A stretch of 32,609 nt of DNA from Lacinutrix sp. (lineage in GTDB: Bacteria > Bacteroidota > Bacteroidia > Flavobacteriales > Flavobacteriaceae). The stretch is from assembly GCF_023299985.1 (NCBI RefSeq), contig NZ_JALZVX010000103.1, positions 1 through 32,609 of the forward strand, read 5' to 3'. How positions within the stretch are numbered: the first letter of the stretch is position 1; each line of letters starts with the position of its first letter. Under the pieces are notes generated by a model, which ran no database searches, had not been told where the DNA came from, and was given only the letters and a program-made list of their open reading frames with translations. Positions 9,121 through 18,678 of the stretch are shown here, piece after piece. The position numbers and the translations under genes are program-made.

Positions 9121-9816
9121 ATGAAAATTCTAAAAAACATTATCACAGCATTAGTATTATTAATAACAGTAAATGTATTTGCTCAAAACACAGAAGTTGT
9201 TTTCGACACATACGTAAATGCAACAGCAAGCCAATCTTCAAAATACTTATTAGCAAATAACGTAGCTTTAAGAGATTGCCCAGCAACACAATGCCAAAAA
9301 GCAACAACACTACCAATTGGTATGAAAGTAAGATTGCTAGAAAAAAGCGAATGTCCAGTTACAATTAACGGTGTAACAAGCAGTTTCTATAAAGTAAAAG
9401 TAGGTCCAGATACAGGATGGATATTTGGAGGCTTAATTTCCCAAAAAACAATGAAAAGCACTGCAGACCCATCAATTATGTTTGTATTTGGCGAGAAAGG
9501 TGTAACAGGAAGTAACGATGACGATATTACAAATAATTACCAGATTAGAGCCGTAAAAAATGGTGTTGAAATAGACAGACTAACCATAGATTCTCAAGGA
9601 TTAGATTATGCTAACGTAACAAATATTGGTAATAAAGGATTAGAAAACGTAGACGATGTTATTAGTTTAAGTCTTTATAATGGCGAAACTTGTGACGCAG
9701 AAGAAAACACACTTTATGTAGTGTGGGAAGGTAATACACTTAAAAAAAGAACTAATGTAATAGTATTTACAGACTCAATTTCTGGAGGAGATTGTTGTTC
9801 ACTTTTTGATAATTAA
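9121..9816 (+). CDS. Secreted SH3 domain-containing protein
   Basis: Signal peptide MKILKNIITALVLLITVNVFAQ; SH3b-like LANNVALRDCPATQCQKATTLPIGMKVRLLEK...YKVKVGPDTGWIFGGLIS. Confidence 0.7.
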   Translation: MKILKNIITALVLLITVNVFAQNTEVVFDTYVNATASQSSKYLLANNVALRDCPATQCQKATTLPIGMKVRLLEKSECPVTINGVTSSFYKVKVGPDTGWIFGGLISQKTMKSTADPSIMFVFGEKGVTGSNDDDITNNYQIRAVKNGVEIDRLTIDSQGLDYANVTNIGNKGLENVDDVISLSLYNGETCDAEENTLYVVWEGNTLKKRTNVIVFTDSISGGDCCSLFDN

Positions 9817-9851
9817 GAGATTGATTTAAGTTAAAGATTATCAAAAAAAAT

Positions 9852-9888
9852 AAACGCTGCGTTCTTTCATTTGGTTCGCAGTGTTTTT
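9852..9888 (+). terminator. Rho-independent terminator downstream of SH3 protein
   Basis: aaacgctgcg...cgcagtgttttt inverted repeat with T-run. Confidence 0.6.
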
Positions 9889-9904
9889 AATAGATAAAGA
9901 ACTC

Positions 9905-9923
9905 CTCTAGGTTTTACCTAGAG
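9905..9923. repeat. Perfect 8-bp-stem palindrome
   Basis: CTCTAGGT-TTT-ACCTAGAG. Confidence 0.6.
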
Positions 9924-10070
9924 CTTCCTGTTGGAATTGTCGTTCCCACGAAAACGAGAATCTAAACAGCATGCACAATAACAGTTTAACTATATTTGTT
10001 TTCATTGAAGTGATTTAATTTTTTAGCAAATGGAAAAGTTTAAAACACTTCATTATCCAAACCTTTACAA

Positions 10071-13000
10071 TTGAATAGATTTTTTACATTTTTAATAACT
10101 TTAGTAATTTCATGTTCGGCTTACACGCAGAACAAAAAACTGAGGGCGTATTCTATTCAAGACGGTTTGCCACAATCTCAGGTTTACGATATTGTCCAAG
10201 ATGAAAAAGGTTATTTATGGTTAGGGACACAAGGCGGTGGAATATGTCGCTTTAACGGAAAAAACTTTGAGGTTTGGAACGAAACAAAAGGCTTACAATC
10301 TAATTATGTACATGCATTGTTCGCTTCCGCGGAAAAACTTTATATAGGAACCAAACGTGGATTATCTATTAAAAATAAAGAAACATTTACAAACTTTGAA
10401 GCGCCTCTAGTTAACCAAATATATAGTTTTAATGACGTTATTTATTTAGCAACAAAACAAGGTCTGTATAGGTTTTTAGAAGACGAAAAATTATCTAAAG
10501 TAACCATCAATCCTGAAATTGATAATGCATCTATTAACGCTATAGTTTTTATAAATAATTTTTTCTGGGTTGCAACAAACAAAGGGTTTTATAAGCTAAG
10601 CGATTTAAAAAAATCATTTAAAAGTTTTAAAAAATTAGAGTCTAATGTGTTTTCTGCAGTAACAACAATTGGCGATAAAGTTTATGCGGCAACCTTTAAC
10701 GATGGTACTTTTGTGTTTGACTTAAACAATCTAGAAGACCCTATTTTAATACGCGAACCACTTAATATAAATAGTGTGTCTATCCAGAATAAAAATGAGC
10801 TTTGGGTTACCACAGATAGCTATGGAATTACAATAATAAACACAGAGACAGACAACGAAAAAGGTTTTTTAAATGCCCAAAACGGATTAAAAGTACCACA
10901 CATTAGAAAAGTGATTACAGACAAGCAGTCTAATATTTGGATTGCAACATCTGGTGGAGGATTTTATAAATACTTTCAAAACGACTTCAAGCACTTCAAT
11001 ACAAACTCGGGATTAAAAGGTAATCGTATTTATGCAGTACACGAAACTAAAGATGGATTATACATTTCAAATTCAGAAGCAGGTTTAAGTAAAATTACTC
11101 CTAACAAAATTGAACACATTAAATCACCACCATTCTTTTCAAACGTAAAAATAAAAACCATTACAAGCGATAAAAATGGAAATATTTGGGCAGGATCTGA
11201 TGGTCGCGGATTATTGTTTAGAGAACAAAAAATGGTCGATAGCCTATCGGCAGATTCCACAAGTATTTTTAAAGTAAAAAGTTTTAAGAACCATCTTATA
11301 AATACAGATACTGGTTTTCCAAATAATTGGATTAGAAAAGTACATGTTGGTAAAAAAGCAATCTATGCAGCAACTTATTCTAGTGGTATTATAAAATTTA
11401 ACTATTATCCAGAAGAAGATAAATTAGTTGTTAGAAAAATATTTGGTAAAAAAGAAGGTATTGAAGATTTATACATTAAAGATTTAATTGTTGATAATGG
11501 CGTTGTTTTTTACAGTACACAAAATGGACAGTTAGGATTTATAGATAACGATAAGGTTACACATTTAGGCGAAGTCCTTCAAAAAAAAGCGGCCATTAAT
11601 TCTATAGTATCAGCTAATAATAAATTATATCTTGGTACAGCAGGAAAAGGTATTTGGTGGAGTAATAATGATGGTTCAATTTTCGAATTTCAGAAATTAA
11701 AAGGAGAGAAACAATTAACATCAGAAAATGTGTATCAGCTTCTTTTTGATAACCAAGGTTATTTGTGGGCAGGAAGCGAACGTGGTGTAGATAAAATTGA
11801 AATTAGCCAAGACAATAACATTTTAGATGTGTTTTATTATGGTAGAAATGATGGTTTTTCTGGTATTGAAACATGTTTAAACGCTATCGAAAAAGACAAT
11901 AATGGAAATTTATGGTTTGGGACACTTAATGGTTTAACTCAGTTTCAGCCAAGTGAAAGAGACTTAAAAAGTTTTAAACCTAAAGTTTATTTTCAAGATG
12001 TTAAAGTGGCTTATAAATCTGTAGATTCTATAGCTTTAAAAAGTTGGGTAATTAATAACAAAGTCCTTCAGTTAAATGCTAAACAACGTCAAGTAAGTTT
12101 CGACTATACTACTGTAGACATAGATCATCCAAGTGGTATTGAATATAGAACTAAATTAAATGAGTCTGATTGGAGTCCATGGACAAAAACAAGCTCTCAA
12201 GACTTATCTGGCCTAGCTTATGGTGCTTATAAATTTTCTATTCAATCTAGAAATTATAGATGGAAAGAAAGCGAGCCTAAAAGCTTTAGCTTCTTTATAG
12301 AGACTCCTTTACATAAAAAAGTATGGTTTCAATGGATTATTATTTTATCAGTAATTGCTCTTTTAGCCTTGTTAACTTGGCGCTATATTAAACGCCTAAA
12401 ACGAGAAAGTGAAACAGAAAGAGAACGTTTAGAACTCACTAATCATTTACTAACATTAGAGCAAAAAGCGTTGAGATTACAAATGAATCCGCATTTTATT
12501 TTTAATGTATTAAATGGAGTAAAGGCAATGGCAGTGACTAAACCAGATAAAATGAACATCACTATTAATAGTTTTGCTTCATTATTACGCGATACATTAA
12601 TGAATTCTAGAAAAGACACCATTAGCTTGTTTCAAGAAATAAAAACATTACGTCATTATATAGAAGTAGAAAAGTTAATGGCAACAAAAGCTTTTACTTA
12701 TACTATAAATGTTAATACAGACATAGATACTGAAGAAATTTTAGTACCTCCAATGCTTTATCAGCCATTTGTAGAAAATGCGATTAGACATGGCATTTTA
12801 AAAGGAAAAAAAGAAGGAAAATTATCTATTACTTTTAATACAACTAAAAACAAATTAGAATGTATAATTATAGATAATGGGATTGGTATTTACGAATCTC
12901 AAAAAAACAAACCAAAAACCGACCATCAATCAATGGCACTTTTGGTTACCGAAGAGCGTTTAACATCTATTGCAGGTGCGAACACGCTAAATATAGAAGA

Positions 13001-13073
13001 AATTAAAAATGAAGATGGCACAATTGCTGGCACTAAAATAGCCTTTAGTTTACCATTAGAAACAGAATATTAA
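10071..13073 (+). CDS. Sensor histidine kinase: two-component regulator propeller, Y_Y_Y domain, TM, LytS/YehU-type kinase
   Basis: TTG start with signal peptide; propeller repeats (YLWLGTQGGGICRFNG, NIWIATSGGGFYKY, NLWFGTLNGLTQFQP); TM WFQWIIILSVIALLALLTWRYI; LQMNPHFIFNVLNGVKAMAV; HATPase PFVENAIRHGI, IDNGIGI. Confidence 0.92.
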   Translation: MNRFFTFLITLVISCSAYTQNKKLRAYSIQDGLPQSQVYDIVQDEKGYLWLGTQGGGICRFNGKNFEVWNETKGLQSNYVHALFASAEKLYIGTKRGLSIKNKETFTNFEAPLVNQIYSFNDVIYLATKQGLYRFLEDEKLSKVTINPEIDNASINAIVFINNFFWVATNKGFYKLSDLKKSFKSFKKLESNVFSAVTTIGDKVYAATFNDGTFVFDLNNLEDPILIREPLNINSVSIQNKNELWVTTDSYGITIINTETDNEKGFLNAQNGLKVPHIRKVITDKQSNIWIATSGGGFYKYFQNDFKHFNTNSGLKGNRIYAVHETKDGLYISNSEAGLSKITPNKIEHIKSPPFFSNVKIKTITSDKNGNIWAGSDGRGLLFREQKMVDSLSADSTSIFKVKSFKNHLINTDTGFPNNWIRKVHVGKKAIYAATYSSGIIKFNYYPEEDKLVVRKIFGKKEGIEDLYIKDLIVDNGVVFYSTQNGQLGFIDNDKVTHLGEVLQKKAAINSIVSANNKLYLGTAGKGIWWSNNDGSIFEFQKLKGEKQLTSENVYQLLFDNQGYLWAGSERGVDKIEISQDNNILDVFYYGRNDGFSGIETCLNAIEKDNNGNLWFGTLNGLTQFQPSERDLKSFKPKVYFQDVKVAYKSVDSIALKSWVINNKVLQLNAKQRQVSFDYTTVDIDHPSGIEYRTKLNESDWSPWTKTSSQDLSGLAYGAYKFSIQSRNYRWKESEPKSFSFFIETPLHKKVWFQWIIILSVIALLALLTWRYIKRLKRESETERERLELTNHLLTLEQKALRLQMNPHFIFNVLNGVKAMAVTKPDKMNITINSFASLLRDTLMNSRKDTISLFQEIKTLRHYIEVEKLMATKAFTYTINVNTDIDTEEILVPPMLYQPFVENAIRHGILKGKKEGKLSITFNTTKNKLECIIIDNGIGIYESQKNKPKTDHQSMALLVTEERLTSIAGANTLNIEEIKNEDGTIAGTKIAFSLPLETEY

Positions 13074-13076
13074 ATT

Positions 13077-13826
13077 ATGCTTACAGCTATTATTATAGAA
13101 GATTTATTAGATGCAATGCAGCTTTTAAAAAACGATTTAGAAACACGTCATCCAGACATTAAAATAATTGATACTGCTCAAAGTGTTGTAGAAGCGGCCA
13201 AATCTTTAAGAAAGCAGCAGCCAGATATTTTGTTTCTAGATATTATGTTAGGAGACGGAACAGGTTTTGATGTTTTAGAGATTTTTCCAGATTTAAAATC
13301 GAAAATTATTTTTGTTACCGCAAGCGATGAATTTGCTATAAAGGCTTTTAAGTTTGCTGCCATAGACTATGTACTTAAGCCATACGCTCATGAAGAATTA
13401 GATCAAGCTATTATTCGTGCAAAACAACAAATTCAGCCTACTAAGGAACGTTTAAACATATTAAAAGACACATTATCTGCACCTGGAAAGAAACCAGATA
13501 AAATATCGCTACATACTTTAGATAAAATCATTATTGTTAATTTAGATGATATTGTGCGTTGCGAATCAGACAGTAACAATACTATATTTCATTTACAGAA
13601 TGGGAAAAAAGTATTTGTCACCAAAACACTTAAATATTTTAGCGATATGTTGAAACCATATGAATTTTTACGTGTACACCAAAGTCACTTAGTAAATCTC
13701 CAATGTATTAGCGCTTTTATTAAAACAGATGGCGGTTATTTAATGTTAAAAAACGGAGAAAATGTACCTGTTTCTGTTAGAAAAAAGACCGAAGTAATAG
13801 AAATATTAGATACTATGCATCGTTAA
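13077..13826 (+). CDS. LytTR-family response regulator
   Basis: Receiver DILFLDIMLGDGTGFDVLEIFP...VTASDEFAIKAFKFAAIDYVLKPY; LytTR IVRCESDSNNTIFHLQNGKKVFVTKTLKYF...FLRVHQSHLVNL. Confidence 0.95.
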   Translation: MLTAIIIEDLLDAMQLLKNDLETRHPDIKIIDTAQSVVEAAKSLRKQQPDILFLDIMLGDGTGFDVLEIFPDLKSKIIFVTASDEFAIKAFKFAAIDYVLKPYAHEELDQAIIRAKQQIQPTKERLNILKDTLSAPGKKPDKISLHTLDKIIIVNLDDIVRCESDSNNTIFHLQNGKKVFVTKTLKYFSDMLKPYEFLRVHQSHLVNLQCISAFIKTDGGYLMLKNGENVPVSVRKKTEVIEILDTMHR

Positions 13827-14100
13827 GTTTTACTATACTAAACATAATTAGCTAGGTTTTATTCCAATTTAGAGTCAGGATTTGAAGTTAAATTTTATTA
13901 AAAATAGTGAAAATTCAACTTTTACACTCATGTAAATTTTATGTTTTTTAGAGATTTATGACTTAATTATTTAAAAAGATATATTCTTTTCGTAAAAACA
14001 AACAACTACTAAACTTTCGAAAACAAGCCTAAAAATGGCATTTCATCGAAAAAAAACAACCGTTCATGGTGTTTTTTTAATAAAAAAACCGATTAAAAGC

Positions 14101-14130
14101 TTTGATAAGAAAGTTTTTTTTATACATTTG
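14101..14130 (+). promoter_or_regulatory. Bacteroidota-type promoter upstream of the small PID-CTERM-like gene
   Basis: tTTG (14101-14104), 18-nt spacer, TACATTTG (14123-14130), matching the TTTG/TAnnTTTG consensus, 14 bp before the ATG. Confidence 0.6.
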
Positions 14131-14144
14131 TCTACTTATTTATT

Positions 14145-14345
14145 ATGATACAGAATAAAAAAATAATTGCCTCAATCTTATTTGTATTAATAAGTTTTGT
14201 TTGCTCAGCACAAATGCCTCCACCGCCTCAGCCTCCTCCAGGACCTGTTGGGCTACCAATTGACAGTGGCATACTACTACTATTAGTTGCTGGTGTTTTA
14301 TATGGTATCTTTAAAATGTACAGTATTAGAAAAAAGACACTTTAG
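14145..14345 (+). CDS. Small proline-rich protein with PID-CTERM-like C-terminal sorting tail
   Basis: Signal peptide MIQNKKIIASILFVLISFVCSAQ; MPPPPQPPPGPVG; PIDSG + hydrophobic helix ILLLLVAGVLYGIFKMY + basic SIRKKTL tail. Confidence 0.65.
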   Translation: MIQNKKIIASILFVLISFVCSAQMPPPPQPPPGPVGLPIDSGILLLLVAGVLYGIFKMYSIRKKTL

Positions 14346-14932
14346 TTATTAAGAGTGTTTAATCTTGAAACGTATTTTCCAATAACATCAAATTCTAAGT
14401 TTACAATAGAGCCTATTTTAAAGGTTTTAAAATTTGTGTGTTCGTAAGTATATGGTATAATTGCTACGCTAAATTCATCTCGTTTAGAGTTTACAACTGT
14501 TAAACTTACACCGTTTATAGTTACAGAACCTTTTTCAATAGTAATATTATTTAGAGAGGAATCATACTTAAAAGTAAACAACCAACTACCTTGAGTTTCT
14601 TCAACATGAATGCATTTTGCTGTTTGATCTACATGGCCTTGTACAATATGTCCATCTAGCCTGTCTCCAAGTTTCATTGCACGTTCAAGGTTTATTATAC
14701 TAGAAACCTTTAAACTCCCAATATTAGTTTTATCTAACGTTTCTTTAATTGCAGTAACAGTATAACAATTATCATTAATGTTTACAACGGTTAAACAAAC
14801 ACCATTATGCGCTACACTTTGATCTATTTTTAATTCGTTGGTAAAAGTACTTTCAACTGTAATATGTAGGTTTTCTAATTCAAGTTTAAGATTTGTAACA
14901 CGACCTAAGGTTTCAATAATTCCTGTAAACAT
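14342..14932 (-). CDS. ribE: Riboflavin synthase alpha subunit
   Basis: MFTGIIETLGRV, NGVCLTV, GDRLDGHIVQGHVD, VTINGVSLTVV duplicated lumazine-binding domains. Confidence 0.95.
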   Translation of the reverse strand: MFTGIIETLGRVTNLKLELENLHITVESTFTNELKIDQSVAHNGVCLTVVNINDNCYTVTAIKETLDKTNIGSLKVSSIINLERAMKLGDRLDGHIVQGHVDQTAKCIHVEETQGSWLFTFKYDSSLNNITIEKGSVTINGVSLTVVNSKRDEFSVAIIPYTYEHTNFKTFKIGSIVNLEFDVIGKYVSRLNTLNN

Positions 14933-14998
14933 ACTTTTAACTGTATTATTTGGTTAAATTTGCGAGTATAAAATTACGAACAATAGTTAGCATTATTA

Positions 14999-16078
14999 AT
15001 GAAGAGAGAAGAAAAAATAATTGTAGGCATCTCTATAGGAGATTTAAATGGCATAGGTTCTGAAATTGTATTAAAGATTTTTGAAGATAATAGAATGCTG
15101 GACTTTTACACACCAGTTATTTTTGCATCTACAAAAACAATGACTTTTGTTAAGAATCATTTTAAGCTAAATATTAATTTAAATGGTATTAATAGTACAA
15201 ATGAAATCCTCCATGGTAAAGTAAACATCCTTAATTGTTGGAAAGAAAACGTAAATATTAATTTTGGACAAGAAGACACCAAAATAGGAGAGTATGCTAT
15301 AAAATCGTTAGAAGCTGCAACAAAAGCATTAAAGGATGAAACCATAGATGTTTTAGTAACGGCACCTATTAATAAAAGTAATATTCAGTCTGAAACTTTT
15401 AAATTTCCTGGACATACAGATTATCTCGCTCAAGAATTAGAAGGGGATAGTTTAATGTTTATGGTTACAGATACATTAAGAGTTGGTTTATTAACAGACC
15501 ATGTACCAGTAAAAGATGTTTCAAGTCATATCTCTTCAGAATTAATAACAAAAAAGATAGATACAGTTTATAATTCTTTAAAAAAGGATTTTAAAATTAA
15601 TAAGCCTAAAATTGCAGTTTTAGGTATAAACCCACATACAGGAGACAATGGTGTTATTGGAAGTGAAGACGACACTGTAATGCGACCAACACTTAAAAAA
15701 ATTAAAGAAAGTGGAAAATTAGTTTTTGGTCCTTATGCAGCAGACAGTTTTTTTGGCAGTGATAACTATAAAAGTTTCGATGCTATTATTGCATCCTATC
15801 ACGACCAAGGTTTAATACCGTTTAAAACATTATCTTTTGGTCAAGGCGTAAATTTTACAGCAGGATTAAATAGAATAAGAACATCACCAGATCATGGTAC
15901 TGCATATGAAATAGCTGGTAAAGGCCAAGCCGATTCGAGTTCTTTTAAAGAAGCACTTTTTACAGCTGTTAGTATTTACAATAATAGAAATGAATTCGAA
16001 GAACTAAATAAAAATCCATTAGCGATTAGTAAAAGGAAGCGTTTTGATGAAAGAAAATACGAATCGAAAAAGAAGTAA
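14999..16078 (+). CDS. pdxA: 4-hydroxythreonine-4-phosphate dehydrogenase
   Basis: GISIGDLNGIGSEIVLK, VTAPINK, FPGHTDYLA, GINPHTGDNG, ASYHDQGLIPFK, RTSPDHGTAYEIAGKG. Confidence 0.95.
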   Translation: MKREEKIIVGISIGDLNGIGSEIVLKIFEDNRMLDFYTPVIFASTKTMTFVKNHFKLNINLNGINSTNEILHGKVNILNCWKENVNINFGQEDTKIGEYAIKSLEAATKALKDETIDVLVTAPINKSNIQSETFKFPGHTDYLAQELEGDSLMFMVTDTLRVGLLTDHVPVKDVSSHISSELITKKIDTVYNSLKKDFKINKPKIAVLGINPHTGDNGVIGSEDDTVMRPTLKKIKESGKLVFGPYAADSFFGSDNYKSFDAIIASYHDQGLIPFKTLSFGQGVNFTAGLNRIRTSPDHGTAYEIAGKGQADSSSFKEALFTAVSIYNNRNEFEELNKNPLAISKRKRFDERKYESKKK

Positions 16079-16150
16079 ACAAAAAATTGTTAATAAGTCT
16101 GCTCAATAAATAAATATTTGTATATTTGCAGGCTCAAAATAGATGCGATA

Positions 16151-16690
16151 ATGAAGCCATTGAAAGAGTTTACAATTCCATTTGTAGGTTTAAAAGAAGG
16201 GAAACATCATTTTGATTATGAAATAAACAATTCGTTCTTTGAATATTTTGATTATGAAGACTTTAACAGTAGTGATTTAAAAGTTAATGTTGAATTTGTA
16301 AAGAAATCAACACTTTTAGAACTGCATTTTGAAGTTTCAGGAACAGTAAACGTTAATTGTGACGTTACTAACGAACCTTTTGATAAATCATTAAATAACG
16401 AGTTTGATTTGGTTGTTAAGTTTGGAGAAGAGTATAATGATGAGAATATAGATATTTTAATCATACCTCATGGAGAATACGAAATAAGCATACAACAATA
16501 TGTTTATGAGTTAATTGTATTAGCCATGCCAACAAAACGAGTGCATCCTGGAGTTGAAGATGGCACATTAGATTCAGACATACTAGAAAAATTAGAAGAA
16601 TTAAGTCCTAAAGAAAAGGATACAAAAGAAGACCAAGAGGAAACAGATCCTCGATGGAATACATTAAAAAAACTATTAACGGATAAATAA
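16151..16690 (+). CDS. DUF177 (YceD-like) protein
   Basis: MKPLKEFTIPFVGLKEGKHHFDYEI, CDVTNEPFD, DPRWNTLKKLL; located directly upstream of rpmF. ORF track starts at 16118 but ATG 16151 fits better. Confidence 0.85.
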   Translation: MKPLKEFTIPFVGLKEGKHHFDYEINNSFFEYFDYEDFNSSDLKVNVEFVKKSTLLELHFEVSGTVNVNCDVTNEPFDKSLNNEFDLVVKFGEEYNDENIDILIIPHGEYEISIQQYVYELIVLAMPTKRVHPGVEDGTLDSDILEKLEELSPKEKDTKEDQEETDPRWNTLKKLLTDK

Positions 16691-16699
16691 AATAATAAA

Positions 16700-16903
16700 A
16701 TGGCACATCCTAAAAGAAAAATCTCGAAAACAAGAAGAGATAAAAGAAGAACACATTACAAAGCAACTGCGCCACAAGTTGCAACTTGCCCAACAACAGG
16801 TGAGCCGCACTTATACCATAGAGCACATTGGTTCGAAGGTAAACTATATTACAGAGGTCAAGTTTTAATTGATAATGCTGTTGCCGAAGAAAATATTGCA
16901 TAA
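16700..16903 (+). CDS. rpmF: 50S ribosomal protein L32
   Basis: [26 protein letters not shown]...[14 protein letters not shown]. Confidence 0.97.
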   Translation: MAHPKRKISKTRRDKRRTHYKATAPQVATCPTTGEPHLYHRAHWFEGKLYYRGQVLIDNAVAEENIA

Positions 16904-16921
16904 TTTACTATGCATGCATAC

Positions 16922-16951
16922 AGAAAACGCTCACTTGTGAGCGTTTTTTTT
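16922..16951 (+). terminator. Rho-independent terminator after rpmF
   Basis: aaaacgctcac-ttg-tgagcgttttttttg. Confidence 0.8.
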
Positions 16952-17080
16952 GTGATATATTTTTCTTTGAGTTAAAAAGAACTTAATTTGCACTTAATTA
17001 ACCGAAATTCGCTATTTTGAGCTAAAATTAGCCTTTTTTAGGCGGTTTTGAGTAATTTTTGGTCAAATTAACTTAAAAGT

Positions 17081-18088
17081 ATGAGTAAAATCTCTGCGGC
17101 AATTACAGCTGTAGGCGCATATGTGCCAGAATACATATTAACCAATAAGATTTTAGAATCTATGGTTGATACAAACGATGAATGGATTACCTCAAGAACA
17201 GGTATAAAAGAACGTCGTATATTAAAAGGAGAAGGTAAAGGAACTTCCTATATGGCTATTAAAGCCGCTCAAGACCTTCTAAAAAAATCTAACACAAACC
17301 CTGAAGATATAGAGTTGGTAATTGTAGCTACAGCTACACCAGATATGCAGGCAGCATCAACTGCAGCATACACAGCAACACACATAGGTGCAATAAATGC
17401 GTTTTCATTCGACTTAGAAGCAGCGTGTTCTGGCTTTCTATTTGGTATGTCTACTGCAGCAAAATATATAGAATCTGGTCGTTACAAAAACGTACTTTTA
17501 ATAGGTGCGGACAAAAACTCTTCAATGATTAATTATGAAGACAGAGCAACATGTATCATCTTTGGAGATGGAGCAGGAGCTGTTTTATTTCAACCAAATG
17601 AAGAAGGACTAGGTTTACAAGATGAATACTTAAGAAGCGATGGAACAGGAAGAGAATTTCTTCAAGTAAAATCTAGTGGGTCTTCTTATCCTGTAACCGC
17701 AGAGACTATAGCTAAAAAAGAAAATTTTGTTTTTCAAGACGGCAAAACAGTTTTTAAAAACGCAGTATTTAATATGGCTGATGTAGCAGGAAAAATTCTT
17801 AAAAGAAATAATCTTACAAATAATGACATTACTTGGTTCGCAGCACATCAAGCAAATAAGCGTATTATAGATGCTACAGCAAAACGCATAGATCTAGAAA
17901 ACGAGAAAGTGATGATGAATATTGAGAAGTATGGTAATACAACATCTGCAACATTACCATTATTAATAAACGATTACGAATCACAATTAAAAAAAGGAGA
18001 TACTATTATTTTCGCTGCATTTGGTGGTGGCTTTACTTGGGGCTCAATATATTTAAAATGGGCATATAATTCCCAAAAAACTAACTAA
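17081..18088 (+). CDS. fabH: Beta-ketoacyl-ACP synthase III
   Basis: TNDEWITSRTGIKERRI, LEAACSGFLFG, FAAHQANKRIID, YGNTTSATLPL, FAAFGGGFTWGSIYLKW. Confidence 0.95.
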   Translation: MSKISAAITAVGAYVPEYILTNKILESMVDTNDEWITSRTGIKERRILKGEGKGTSYMAIKAAQDLLKKSNTNPEDIELVIVATATPDMQAASTAAYTATHIGAINAFSFDLEAACSGFLFGMSTAAKYIESGRYKNVLLIGADKNSSMINYEDRATCIIFGDGAGAVLFQPNEEGLGLQDEYLRSDGTGREFLQVKSSGSSYPVTAETIAKKENFVFQDGKTVFKNAVFNMADVAGKILKRNNLTNNDITWFAAHQANKRIIDATAKRIDLENEKVMMNIEKYGNTTSATLPLLINDYESQLKKGDTIIFAAFGGGFTWGSIYLKWAYNSQKTN

Positions 18089-18113
18089 AAAACACTTAAT
18101 AACTCTAAATATT

Positions 18114-18590
18114 ATGGATTTAAAAGACATTCAAAACTTAATTAAGTTTGTAGCAAAATCTGGTGCAAGTGAAGTTAAATTAGAAACAGACGATGTTAAG
18201 ATTACAATAAAAACAGGCTCAGAAGAGACAACTATTGTACAACAAATGCCAATGGCGCAAATGCCACAAATGCAAATGCCAGTTGCACAAGCACCAGTAG
18301 CTTCTACACCAGCAGCAGAAACTCCAGTTGCAGAAAGTGAAGATTCTAAATACATAACTGTAAAATCTCCAATTATTGGTACATTTTACAGAAAACCATC
18401 TCCAGATAAACCATTATTTGTTGAGGTAGGTCAAAACATTGCTGAAGGAGATGTACTTTGTATTATTGAAGCTATGAAATTATTTAATGAAATTGAATCC
18501 GAGGTTTCAGGTAAAGTTGTTAAAATTTTAGTAGATGACTCTTCTCCTGTAGAATTCGATCAGCCATTATTTTTAGTAGATCCATCATAA
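18114..18590 (+). CDS. accB: Acetyl-CoA carboxylase biotin carboxyl carrier protein
   Basis: [34 protein letters not shown]...[14 protein letters not shown] biotinyl motif. Confidence 0.96.
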   Translation: [158 protein letters not shown]

Positions 18591-18678
18591 CAATTTAAAA
18601 TTCCCATAAATACAGAAGCTTTAAAATCAAATAATTTTAGAACTTATTGTTTGGAAATTTAATTTAAAAATATAAGTT

